From positions 248,001 to 312,000 of the forward strand of contig NZ_BOMQ01000026.1 in the NCBI RefSeq assembly GCF_016862275.1: DNA of 64,000 bases. Reading direction: 5' to 3'. Position numbers and translations under genes: made by a program. Shown here piece by piece: positions 26,152-33,608 of the stretch (positions are counted from its first letter, which is position 1; every line of letters begins with the position of its first letter). The notes under the pieces are model-generated. The model searched no databases. It was not told the origin of the DNA and saw only the letters and a list, made by a program, of their open reading frames with translations. Source of the stretch: Actinoplanes nipponensis. Lineage in GTDB: Bacteria; Actinomycetota; Actinomycetes; Mycobacteriales; Micromonosporaceae.

Positions 26152-26741
26152 CGCGGTGTTCCCGGGCAGGCCCGGCCGACCAGGTCCGCGACGCCCGGGC
26201 GGTGGGTGAACGCCGCGGCGAACCGGGGGTACTCCGACGGCTGGGTCAGCTGCACCCGGAACGACTGGGGCAGCGACTCGGCGGAGACCGACTGCAGGAA
26301 GTCCGGGTCGTCGTGCCAGAGCTCCTTGAACCGCTGGTACGCCTGCGCGCGGCTCTCGAACCGCACGTCCCGGACGCCGGGGTCGGCCCGCAACGCGTCG
26401 CGCAGGCCGGAAATCTGCACCGCGGTGGCCTCCTCGCTCAGGAACAGGGACACGTCGGTGGCGGCGTCCCGCACCGGCCACGTGCACGACGGGTCCGCCG
26501 GGCCCATCGCGATCGCGACCTGCGGCAGCGACGACGGAGGCGCCGGGGCGGGACCGAACGCCAGGTGGGCGACGAGGCCCGCGGCGGCCACCAGCACGGC
26601 CGCCGAACCGCCCGCGAGCAGGCCGCGACGCCGGCGGATCCGCCGGCCCTGGGCCATGGCCTGCGCCACGGGGTCGCCCGGGGCGGGCCAGGGTTCGTCG
26701 TCCAGGGCCCGCTGGAACAGCCCTCGAAGGTCTGGGTGCAC
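26148..26741 (-). CDS. Single-span membrane protein with FtsX-like extracellular domain
   Basis: Protein of 197 residues: a cytoplasmic N-terminus of about 40 residues, one membrane helix (41-62), and an extracytoplasmic domain (about 93-190). The domain matches the FtsX ectodomain pattern (VSLFLSEEATAVQISGLRDAL, VRDVRFESRAQAYQRFKE, SVSAESLPQSFRV). FtsX itself has four membrane helices and acts with FtsE in septal hydrolase control; here only the ectodomain is kept. Cys86 and Cys192 flank the domain and could pair. The GTG has GAGGAG nine bases upstream. Its stop overlaps the sigma factor start, which suggests it transmits an envelope signal to that sigma factor. No zinc-binding anti-sigma motif is visible in the short cytoplasmic part. 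Confidence 0.78.
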   Translation of the reverse strand: MHPDLRGLFQRALDDEPWPAPGDPVAQAMAQGRRIRRRRGLLAGGSAAVLVAAAGLVAHLAFGPAPAPPSSLPQVAIAMGPADPSCTWPVRDAATDVSLFLSEEATAVQISGLRDALRADPGVRDVRFESRAQAYQRFKELWHDDPDFLQSVSAESLPQSFRVQLTQPSEYPRFAAAFTHRPGVADLVGRACPGTPR

Positions 26742-26849
26742 GGTGTGCGCTCCTCGGTCGGTGGATGTCTGCCCTGGATGACGGTCCGAGGGGGTGGTTC
26801 GGTCACTTGCCGTCGGATCCGGTGGCGTGGGCGGCGTACCGTCCCGGCC

Positions 26850-28049
26850 ATGGTGAGCATGCGCGTGAGCGACCGGCCGCGACTGGTCGCGATCCGGGCC
26901 CGGGCCCTGTTCGACGGAGTGTCGGCCACGCCGGTCGCCGATCCGGTGCTGATCCTGGACGGCGCGACCATCATCGCCGTCGATCACGCGGTCGCACCGC
27001 CGCCGCAGGCCCAGGTCGTGGACCTGGCCGGCGCGACGCTGCTGCCGGGCCTGATCGACCCGCACGTCCACCTGGCGTTCGACGCCGGCGCCGACCCGGT
27101 GACCGCGCTGGCCGAGCGGGACGACAGCGCGGCGCTGGCGGCGATGACGGCCGCCGGCCGCGTCGCCCTGCGCGGAGGTGTCACCACGGTGCGCGACCTC
27201 GGTGACCGCGCCTATCTGTCGCTGACCCTGCGCGGCGCCGGCGACCTGCCCACGATCGTGGCGGCCGGCCCGCCCATCACCACCCCGGCCGGACACTGCC
27301 ACTTCCTCGGTGGACAGACCGAACCGGCGCCCGCGGCGCTGCGGGCCGCGGTACAGGAGCACGCCGACCGCGGCGTCGACGTCATCAAGGTGATGGCCAG
27401 CGGCGGAACGATGACCCCGGGCACCCGCCAGGAGCAGGCCCAGTTCAGCCCCGACCAGCTGCGGATCCTGGTCGACGAGGCCCACCGGCTCGGCCTGCCG
27501 GTCACCGCGCACGCCCACGGCACCTCCTCGATCCGCGCCGCCCTCGACGCCGGGGTGGACGGCATGGAACACGTCTCGTTCTGGAGCGCCGACGGCGTCG
27601 ACGACCCCGGCGACCTCACCGGCCGGATCGTGGACAGCGGCGTGGCCGTGGGCCTGACCGCGGGCGTCGCCCCGGTGCCCGGGGCCACCCCGCCGCCGGC
27701 GGTGATGACGCGGATGCCGCGGATCATCGCCAACACCCGCAGCCTGTACGAGGCCGGCGCCCACCTGCTGATCGGCACCGACGCGGGCATCGGGCTCGCC
27801 AAGCCGCACGACGTGCTGCGCTTCGCCCTCGCCCAGAGCGCGCTGATCGGCACGACACCCGCGGCGGCGCTCCGCCTGGCCACCTCGACGGCCGCGGCCG
27901 CGTGCGGGCTGGCCACCCGCAAGGGCCGGCTGGCGCCCGGGTTCGACGCCGACATCGTCGCGGTGGACGGGGATCCGCTGGCCGATCTGGGCGCGCTGGG
28001 TAGCATCCGGGCGGTGTTCGCCCGGGGGGTTTCCGTTTCGCTCTCTTGA
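26850..28049 (+). CDS. Amidohydrolase-family metal-dependent hydrolase
   Basis: Cytoplasmic hydrolase of 399 residues with the imidazolonepropionase/prolidase-like amidohydrolase layout. The composite N- and C-terminal beta-sandwich surrounds a TIM barrel. Metal ligands are visible: HVH in LIDPHVHLAF, the carbamylated Lys in VDVIKVMASGG, His in VTAHAHGTSS, His in GMEHVSFW and Asp in IGTDAGIG. The C-terminal LAPGFDADIVAVDGDP closes the fold. The substrate may be an Xaa-Pro dipeptide, a lactone or a heterocyclic amide. The ATG at 26850 is preferred to the in-frame ATG at 26859. It is divergent from the FtsX-ectodomain/sigma pair across 108 bases. Confidence 0.9.
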   Translation: MVSMRVSDRPRLVAIRARALFDGVSATPVADPVLILDGATIIAVDHAVAPPPQAQVVDLAGATLLPGLIDPHVHLAFDAGADPVTALAERDDSAALAAMTAAGRVALRGGVTTVRDLGDRAYLSLTLRGAGDLPTIVAAGPPITTPAGHCHFLGGQTEPAPAALRAAVQEHADRGVDVIKVMASGGTMTPGTRQEQAQFSPDQLRILVDEAHRLGLPVTAHAHGTSSIRAALDAGVDGMEHVSFWSADGVDDPGDLTGRIVDSGVAVGLTAGVAPVPGATPPPAVMTRMPRIIANTRSLYEAGAHLLIGTDAGIGLAKPHDVLRFALAQSALIGTTPAAALRLATSTAAAACGLATRKGRLAPGFDADIVAVDGDPLADLGALGSIRAVFARGVSVSLS

Positions 28050-28144
28050 GGCGGGCGGCGTCGCCCGGTCCACTCCTCATAGGGCGAGCGTGCGACTTCT
28101 GGCCGTGGTCCGGTTATGCCGCCGTTGCTGGGCTGCGGTCGGGT

Positions 28145-28400
28145 GCGAACGCGCCGCTGCCGGCGGCGTCTCTGTCCCCCCGATCGGGGGCGAGCGCGCC
28201 GTTGCCGGACCGCGGCCGGTGGCGCAGTCGTTCGACCGGATGGGGGCGAGCGCGCCGTTCCCGGGCCGCAGTCCCGCGGCGTCGCCCGGTCTGCCGCATC
28301 GGGGCGAGCGCGCCGTTCCCGGGCCGAGGCGTCGCCCGGTCTTGCACATCGGTGGCGAGCGCGCCACCTCCGGGCCGCGGTCCGGTGGCGCCCGTGGTCC
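28145..28400. repeat. Degenerate tandem repeat, about five units of 45-58 bp
   Basis: The gene-free interval 28050-28545 is filled with imperfect copies of a unit that begins GCGAGCGCGCCGTTCCCGGG. Copies start at 28145, 28190, 28246, 28304 and 28355. Unit lengths are not multiples of three, so the array is not coding. A second shared block GTCGCCCGGTCT occurs in two of the units. The rest of the interval, up to the promoter of the next gene, contains a short palindrome CGTTCGAACG. Confidence 0.7.
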
Positions 28401-28545
28401 GGCCGACGGCCATAATCCCCCTCGCCGGGCCCAGCCCGCCGGGCGCGCCGCCGAACTTTGTCGGTGGGGCCTGGTAGAACTACCGCATTGAAACACGCGT
28501 TCGAACGACCGCTCGGACGACGGGGTGACCGACGAAGGGACGACC

Positions 28546-29280
28546 ATGGCAACGGCGGCACGCACCGGTGCGCGAGGGCTCGGCACGGATGAGCTGCAGG
28601 TGATCCGCGACGGGCTCGCCGCGGGACGACGGCCCCGGGTGATGTTCACCGAGTCCGCGGGGCAGATCGCCGGGCAGGTCGGCCAGGTCGTCGCGCTGAC
28701 CGACCCGGCCGAGTCCGACGAGTGGGTGGTGGTCCGCTTCGGCCGCGACGAGCTGCCGTTCTCCCCCGGCGACCTGCAGGTGGCGCCCAAGGGCCCGGTG
28801 AAGAAGGCCGCGCCCGCGGTCCCGGCGCAGCCCGCCCGGCCGGCCCCCGAGTTCGTGATCGACAAGCCGCTCCCGGCTCCCGCCGCCCCACCGGCCCCGG
28901 CGGCGACGCCGGCGGCGGCGAGCCCGGCCGCGTCCGAGGCGGCCCCCGCGGCCACCCCGCCGGCCCCGGCGCCCCGCAAGGCCCCCGCCAAGGCCGCCAA
29001 GCCCAAGCCGCCCCCCGGCCTGACGGTCACCCTCGCCTACACCGACGGCGAGTGGACCATCGCGGCCAACCAGGGCTCCAAGGCGCTCGCCAAGCCCTAC
29101 GTGGTCAAGCCGTCCGAGGCGATGAAGATCGTGCAGCTGGTCGACGTGCCCGGCGTGCAGGAGGCGGTCGAGCAGATCGTGTCGGCCGAGCGGGCCGAGG
29201 TCGAGCAGCAGGCCGAGCGGCTGCGCGCCGAACTGGCCGAGATCGAGGCTCGGCTGGCGGAGCTGCGCGACGCGGGCTGA
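28546..29280 (+). CDS. Conserved hypothetical protein with Ala/Pro linker and coiled-coil end
   Basis: Protein of 244 residues in three parts. Residues 1-85 form a globular region (TDELQVIRDGLAAGRRPRVM, DEWVVVRFGRDELPFSPGDL); residues 85-158 an Ala/Pro-rich linker ending in Lys-rich segments; residues 158-244 a second compact region (LTVTLAYTDGEWTIAANQGSK) with a C-terminal coiled coil (IVSAERAEVEQQAERLRAELAEIEARLAELRDA). The first part looks like a small SH3-like barrel and the Lys/Pro linker could touch nucleic acid; both are inferences. AAGGGA lies five bases before the ATG. It precedes a PlsC-type acyltransferase by 24 bases, a likely two-gene unit. I do not know a function. Confidence 0.72.
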   Translation: MATAARTGARGLGTDELQVIRDGLAAGRRPRVMFTESAGQIAGQVGQVVALTDPAESDEWVVVRFGRDELPFSPGDLQVAPKGPVKKAAPAVPAQPARPAPEFVIDKPLPAPAAPPAPAATPAAASPAASEAAPAATPPAPAPRKAPAKAAKPKPPPGLTVTLAYTDGEWTIAANQGSKALAKPYVVKPSEAMKIVQLVDVPGVQEAVEQIVSAERAEVEQQAERLRAELAEIEARLAELRDAG

Positions 29281-29304
29281 CCGGCATGCGATCATGTCGA
29301 GCTG

Positions 29305-30084
29305 ATGGAAGCGACTTGGCGGGCACCCTGGCTGTGGCGGGCGCTGCTGCGCATCTCGAGACTGGTCGTGCCGCTGATCTGCCGCCTGCGGGTCTCCGGC
29401 ACGCTCGCACCCGGGCTGCGCCGCGGCCCGCTGATCCTGGCGGCCAACCACGTCAGCCCGGTCGACCCGCTGGTGCTGATGGCCGCGTGCAGCCGGGCCG
29501 GGATCGCCCCGCGGTTCATGGCCACGGCCGGGCTGTTCACCACCCCGGTGGTCGGCTCGATCATGCGCGCCTGCGGGCACCTGCGCGTCGACCGGCACAC
29601 CGCCCAGGTGGCGCAGGCCCTGCCGGCGGCCGCGGCGGCGTTGCGCGACGGCTCGGTGGTGCTGGTCTATCCGGAGGGCCGCATCGGGCTCGACCCGTGG
29701 ATGTGGCCCGAACGCGGCAAGACCGGCGTGGCCCGGATGGCCGCCCAGTCCGGCGCGCCGGTGGTGCCCGTCGCGCAGTGGGACACCCACCGGGTGCTGC
29801 CGTACGGGGCGCCGGCCGGGCTGGCCCGGTCCCTGCTGCGCACGATCCGGCAGCGCCCGGTCGTGCACGTGCGCTTCGGTGAGCCGGTGGACCTGTCCGG
29901 CGTGACGGGCAGCCCGGGCGCCCAGGCGATGCGCGCCACCGACCTCATCGTGGAAGGCATCGCCCGCACGCTGGCGCCGCTGCGCGCGGACGAGCTGGAG
30001 ACGCCCCGGCACATCGACCGGACCCGGCCGCCGGACCTGAGCCGCGTCCGCCGCAACCGCACCGCCGGGACCAGGCCGGGCTGA
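29305..30084 (+). CDS. 1-acyl-sn-glycerol-3-phosphate acyltransferase (PlsC family)
   Basis: Membrane-associated acyltransferase of 259 residues that makes phosphatidic acid from lysophosphatidic acid, or acylates a related polar lipid. The family motifs are in order: NHVSPVD (NHx4D catalytic motif), GLFTTPVVG, VYPEGR (motif III) and the PVVPVAQWDT block (motif IV). The first 30 residues are amphipathic to hydrophobic and can dock on the membrane. The C-terminal 40 residues are basic. It follows the coiled-coil hypothetical gene closely. Several PlsC paralogues are usual in actinobacteria, so the exact acceptor is not defined. Confidence 0.9.
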   Translation: MEATWRAPWLWRALLRISRLVVPLICRLRVSGTLAPGLRRGPLILAANHVSPVDPLVLMAACSRAGIAPRFMATAGLFTTPVVGSIMRACGHLRVDRHTAQVAQALPAAAAALRDGSVVLVYPEGRIGLDPWMWPERGKTGVARMAAQSGAPVVPVAQWDTHRVLPYGAPAGLARSLLRTIRQRPVVHVRFGEPVDLSGVTGSPGAQAMRATDLIVEGIARTLAPLRADELETPRHIDRTRPPDLSRVRRNRTAGTRPG

Positions 30085-30130
30085 CCGGGACGCGCTCACC
30101 CGCCGGCGTTTTCCAGCCCGGCGACGTCTT

Positions 30131-30488
30131 CAGGGCGGGGTGCCTTCTCGGGTGGCTCACTCACCTTGGCGGGCGCTTCTCGGGCGGCTCCACCGTGGCC
30201 GACGCCTTCTGGGTAGCTCCACCCGTGGCCGCCGCAATCACAGGCAGCTCACCGTGGCCGCCGCAATCACGGCCAACTCCACCGTGGCCGACGCCTCCCG
30301 GGTGGCTCTACCTCGGCCGGCGCAATCAAGGTGGGGCCCCACCGTGGCTGGCGCCTTCCCGGGCAGCCCCACCTTGGCTGGCGCCTTCCCGGGCAGCCCA
30401 TCGGCTGGCGCCTTCCCGTGCAGCTCCATCCTGGCCGGTGCCTTCTCGAGCGGTGAACCCTTGGCCGGTGCCCTTGAGTGGCAACTCC
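30131..30488. repeat. Degenerate 30-bp minisatellite, about 12 units
   Basis: Most of the 630 bases between the acyltransferase and the hydrolase are an array of a 30-bp unit, for example GGCTGGCGCCTTCCCGGGCA plus a CCCCACCTT-type tail. Older copies carry GTGGCCGCCGCAATCACGGC. Unit lengths are mostly 30, with 27 and 29 seen. On the minus strand the units translate as degenerate GKAPAKVGLP repeats without a ribosome-binding site, so it is probably non-coding, though an unstable low-complexity peptide cannot be excluded. Confidence 0.72.
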
Positions 30489-30612
30489 GCGGCAACGCCT
30501 GCACGGCTGCTGCACTGCCGCGTCTCGTGGGCCGCCCTTCCCGGCATTGTCTTCCCGGGGGCCTTCGCAGGGCGGGAGAGTCACCGGAGATTTCCGCGCG
30601 ACCCCCACTCCC

Positions 30613-30714
30613 TCACCCGTTGGCGGCCGGTGGGACGTGCAGCACCAGCGGGGCGTTGGTGACGTCCCACACCGCCCCGATGCCGGCCCCGGCGGAGCCC
30701 AAAAGTTTGACCCC
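30613..30714 (-). pseudogene. Possible fragment of a degraded gene after the hydrolase stop
   Basis: Continuing in frame beyond the TGA of the hydrolase gene, 33 codons read KLLGSAGAGIGAVWDVTNAP then LVLHVPPAANG and a stop. The segment WDVTNAPLVLHVP is similar in style to the conserved strand of DUF1254-type proteins, while the surrounding sequence is minisatellite. It may be the remnant of another gene, or chance. There is no start codon or ribosome-binding site. Confidence 0.25.
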
Positions 30715-31569
30715 TCACTCCCGGTCAGAGGCCGCTCGCAGGAGATTCCGCAGGTGCCCGGCCAGGACCTGCGGTCGTTCGGCCTGGATGAAGTGTCCGG
30801 AGTCGACGACCTCGTAACGCCCGTCCGGCAGGCTGTCGGCGTAGCGGCGCTGGTGCTCCTGGTTGTCGGCGTGCTGGCGTTCGCGGCCCCGGACAGCCTG
30901 TCCCGCGGACAACACGATCGTCGGACAGGCCGGCAGCCGCGGCGGCCGGGTGCGGAACTCGGTGACGGCGGCGGCCACCGCCCGCATCTCCGATCGGGTC
31001 TGCGCGACGCCGGTCGGCGTGAAGTCCTCGGCGAGCATGGTCTGGTAGGTGTCGGCGGGATACAGCCGGCGGACGTTGCCGCTGAGCAGGCGGGCCAGGG
31101 GGCCGAACCGGCTCAGCGGCTGCGTCACCGCCATCATGCGGTCGATCTTCTCGGTGGTCCGGTCCCAGGTGTCGTACACCGGGGAGGTCTCCGGCAGCGG
31201 GTCGACCAGCAGCAGACCCCGCAGCCGGGACCCCAGGCGCTCGGCGGCGCGGCGGGCGATCAGGCCGCCCATGCTGTGCGCGACCAGCACGAACGGGCCG
31301 GGCGCCACCGCCGTGGTCAGCGCGACGAGGTCGGCGGCCAGATCGTCGATGCTCAGCGGCTCGCTGACGCGGCCGCTGAGCGCGCGCCCGGCCCGGTCGT
31401 AGGTCACCAGCTCCGCCTGCTCGGTCAGCAGCGGCACCAGCGGGTCCCAACAGGTACGCCCGCAGCCCGCCCCCGCCTCGAAGACCACCCGGTCCGGCCC
31501 GCCACCGCACTGTTCGACGTACACGCTGCGGCCGTTGACCGCGACCGTCTGCCCTGCCCTGTCCCGCAT
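30715..31569 (-). CDS. Alpha/beta hydrolase
   Basis: Hydrolase of 284 residues. The nucleophile elbow is VAHSMGGLIARRAAERLG, the general fold start is DRVVFEAGAGCGRTCWDPLVPLL, and the C-terminal His is in VVDSGHFIQAERPQVLAGHL. No signal peptide. GGGGAGGG precedes the ATG at 31569, and the first residues MRDRAGQTVAVNGRSVYVEQ are typical of the family; the open frame upstream is not. It is divergent from an HTH regulator across 52 AT-rich bases that contain inverted repeats, so that regulator probably controls it. The substrate is unknown. Confidence 0.88.
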   Translation of the reverse strand: MRDRAGQTVAVNGRSVYVEQCGGGPDRVVFEAGAGCGRTCWDPLVPLLTEQAELVTYDRAGRALSGRVSEPLSIDDLAADLVALTTAVAPGPFVLVAHSMGGLIARRAAERLGSRLRGLLLVDPLPETSPVYDTWDRTTEKIDRMMAVTQPLSRFGPLARLLSGNVRRLYPADTYQTMLAEDFTPTGVAQTRSEMRAVAAAVTEFRTRPPRLPACPTIVLSAGQAVRGRERQHADNQEHQRRYADSLPDGRYEVVDSGHFIQAERPQVLAGHLRNLLRAASDRE

Positions 31570-31586
31570 GTGCCCTCCCCGGCTCG

Positions 31587-31617
31587 TTATCAATTTCGAT
31601 AATAAAGTCAGATCTGA
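31587..31617. promoter_or_regulatory. Divergent promoter/operator region between hydrolase and HTH regulator
   Basis: Strikingly AT-rich island. It has an inverted repeat TTATC-N6-GATAA (31587-31602) and a palindrome TCAGATCTGA just downstream. TATTAT and GATAAC boxes could serve as -10 elements for the minus-strand hydrolase. The most likely binder is the adjacent HTH protein. Confidence 0.45.
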
Positions 31618-31621
31618 AATC

Positions 31622-32191
31622 ATGGGGGGCGTGGACACCGTCAATCTGCTGCTGCACCCGGTGCGGCTGCGCATCGTGCACGCCCTGTCCAGCGGGCGGG
31701 TGCTGACCACCGGCCAGCTCAGCGCGCACCTGCCCGACGTGCCCAAGGTGAGCGTCTACCGGCAGGTCGCCCTGCTGGCCGAGGGCGGCTTCCTGGAGGT
31801 GGCCGGCGAGCAGCAGGTCCGTGGCACCGTGGAGCGCCGGTTCCGGCTGCGCCAGCACCGGCCCGCGATCACCGCGGAGGCGGCCGCGGCGATGACGACC
31901 GACGACCATCGCCGGGGGTTCGCCGCCGCCATGGCCGTCCTGATCGCCGAGTTCCACGCCTACCTCGACCGTGACGGCGCCGATCCGGTCGCCGACGGGG
32001 TGTCCTACCGGCAGGGCACGCTGTGGCTCAGCCCCGGTGAGCTCGCCGAGCTGTCCGGCCGGCTGCTCGAGGTGCTGCGTGAGGCGTTCGCCCACGAGCC
32101 CGCGCCCGGCCGGAGGCCGTACCTGCTCAGCCCGATCCTGTTCCCCACCGCGCCGCCGCCGGACGGATCCGGGCCGGTCAGCCCGGCTTGA
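31622..32191 (+). CDS. ArsR-like helix-turn-helix transcriptional regulator
   Basis: Protein of 189 residues with an N-terminal winged helix (VNLLLHPVRLRIVHALSSGR, LTTGQLSAHLPDVPKVSVYRQVALLAEGGFLEV, wing GTVERRFRL) and a helical C-terminal half of about 100 residues that probably binds a ligand or dimerises. No metal-binding Cys cluster is present, so it is not a classical metal sensor. The ATG at 31622 is directly after the AT-rich control region; a GTG at 31631 is possible. It is divergent from the hydrolase and most likely represses it and itself. The last 14 bases overlap the convergent peptidase gene. Confidence 0.85.
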   Translation: MGGVDTVNLLLHPVRLRIVHALSSGRVLTTGQLSAHLPDVPKVSVYRQVALLAEGGFLEVAGEQQVRGTVERRFRLRQHRPAITAEAAAAMTTDDHRRGFAAAMAVLIAEFHAYLDRDGADPVADGVSYRQGTLWLSPGELAELSGRLLEVLREAFAHEPAPGRRPYLLSPILFPTAPPPDGSGPVSPA

Positions 32192-33005
32192 TCTGCGCCA
32201 GCTGGGTCAGCAGTTGCACCAGACCGTAGGCCTGCGCCACGTCGTCGGCGGTGAAGGCCACGGTGCGGGCGCCGGCGGCGCGGCTCACCCCGGGGATGAG
32301 GGTGGCCAGGTCCACGGTGTACGGCCCGTACAGGTCGACCTCGACCCGCAGCGGTCCCGGCAGCGTCACCAGCGGCACCTGGTCGTGCCGGCGGATCGCC
32401 CGCGCCGCCACCCGGTGCAGCTGGGCCCGCGCCTCGTCGGGATGCAGGGCGATCGCCGCGGCCTGCCCGAGCGCCTGCTTGACCGCGACGGTCGCCGTGC
32501 CGGGCACCAGCTCCCGCAGCTCGGCGCAGGCCGCGTCGTCCCCGCTGATCAGCACGACCGGCGCGCCGTGGAAGCCGGCCAGGGCCGCGTTCAGCCCGAT
32601 CTCGCCCACCGGGCGCCCGTCGAGGCGCACGTCCAGGACGGCGTCGCTGATGGTGTGGGCCAGCACGGCGGGACCGCCGCCGGACCGGGCGTGGTAGCCG
32701 ACGAACAGCACCGCGTCGGTGGCGTCGTCGAGGCCGGCGAGCATGCCCAGCGGGCGGGGCTTGCCGCGGGCCAGCCGCACCCGCCGGTCGAGCTCCTCGG
32801 GCAGCAGGTTCCGGAACGGGCCGTGCGCGTCGGCGACCAGCACCTCGGCGGTCGGCACGGCCTCCAGCACCCCGGCGATCGCGGCGTTGACCTCGGCGGT
32901 CATCAGCGCCCGGGCCCGTTCGTAGTCGTAGCCGCCGGGGTTGGTCTCGGTGGGGTGCACGACCCCCGAGATGCCTTCCATGTCGGCTGAGATCAATACC
33001 TTCAT
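32178..33005 (-). CDS. M55-family zinc peptidase (DppA/D-aminopeptidase-like)
   Basis: Self-compartmentalising metallo-aminopeptidase of 275 residues. Family motifs are clear: the N-terminal KVLISADMEGISGVV with Asp and Glu metal ligands, VADAHGPFRNL with the His ligand, LFVGYHARSGG and the substrate region GRPVGEIGLNA. DppA of Bacillus releases D-Ala from D-amino-acid peptides; here the preference is unknown. It may recycle peptidoglycan peptides. No peptide ABC transporter is adjacent, unlike in the dpp operon. The 3' end overlaps the HTH regulator by 14 bases. Confidence 0.9.
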   Translation of the reverse strand: MKVLISADMEGISGVVHPTETNPGGYDYERARALMTAEVNAAIAGVLEAVPTAEVLVADAHGPFRNLLPEELDRRVRLARGKPRPLGMLAGLDDATDAVLFVGYHARSGGGPAVLAHTISDAVLDVRLDGRPVGEIGLNAALAGFHGAPVVLISGDDAACAELRELVPGTATVAVKQALGQAAAIALHPDEARAQLHRVAARAIRRHDQVPLVTLPGPLRVEVDLYGPYTVDLATLIPGVSRAAGARTVAFTADDVAQAYGLVQLLTQLAQIKPG

Positions 33006-33062
33006 CGCCTCCGCACCCTACGCGGGCCCCGCCCGGGTGCGAGAGGCGCGCGGGCGGGCCGG

Positions 33063-33608
33063 TCAGCCGGGGGTGCGACGCTGGCGCAGATACGCCAGCA
33101 CGGCCTCGCGGGTCGTGCGTACCCCGAACAGCGCCCGCGCCTCCGCGATCCGCCGGTTCGCCGTGCGCAGCGACAGGAACTCCGCCGCCGCGGCCGCCGC
33201 GATCGTGTCGCCCGCCGCCAGCCGGTCCAGCAGGGCCCGCTGCTCGGGCACCAGCTCCGCCACCGTGTCGCCCGGTTCGGCCGGGGCCGGCTGCCCGCCC
33301 GGGCCGAGCTGCACCGCGCCCAGCCGGCTCAGGTCGTCGATCAGGGCCCGGCCCACCAGCGAGTCCGCGTCGCAGACGGCCACGATGCCGGCGCCGCGGG
33401 CCGCCGCCAGGACCGCCAGCTGCAGGTTCTCCCGGTCGACGACGCGGCCGTGCAGCACCAGCCGGGCGTTCGTGACGTCCCAGGCCGGGTCGGGCAGCGC
33501 GAAGCCCTCCCGGACGGTCCAGCCGTCGCGGGTCAGGCGGCGGACCACGGTGTCGGCGTCGGCGCCGGACGCGACGACGTGGCGAGGGGCGTCCGGCTGC
33601 CGGGTCAC
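33063..33608 (-). CDS. Small LuxR-type HTH protein coupled to the large LuxR regulator
   Basis: Protein of 181 residues. The C-terminal 60 residues form a GerE-like HTH (LVPEQRALLDRLAAGDTIAAAAAAEFLSLRTANRRIAEARALFGVRTTREAVLAYL). The N-terminal 110 residues show no receiver-domain aspartate triad, only strands such as RLVLHGRVVDRENLQLAVLAAARGAGIVAV. It may be a degenerate receiver-like fold. The GTG start overlaps the TGA of the large LuxR-type gene (GTGA), so both are made together. A partnership between them is likely; the target is unknown. Confidence 0.72.
   Translation of the reverse strand: MTRQPDAPRHVVASGADADTVVRRLTRDGWTVREGFALPDPAWDVTNARLVLHGRVVDRENLQLAVLAAARGAGIVAVCDADSLVGRALIDDLSRLGAVQLGPGGQPAPAEPGDTVAELVPEQRALLDRLAAGDTIAAAAAAEFLSLRTANRRIAEARALFGVRTTREAVLAYLRQRRTPG

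Noticed and set aside
28077..29030. 317-residue minus-strand frame with NGALAPI-type repeats
   Set aside because: Created by the intergenic minisatellite and by antisense of the coiled-coil gene; unit lengths are not multiples of three.
30238..30504. 88-residue minus-strand frame with GKAPAKVGLP repeats
   Set aside because: Periodic because the minisatellite unit is 30 bp; no ribosome-binding site and degenerate units.
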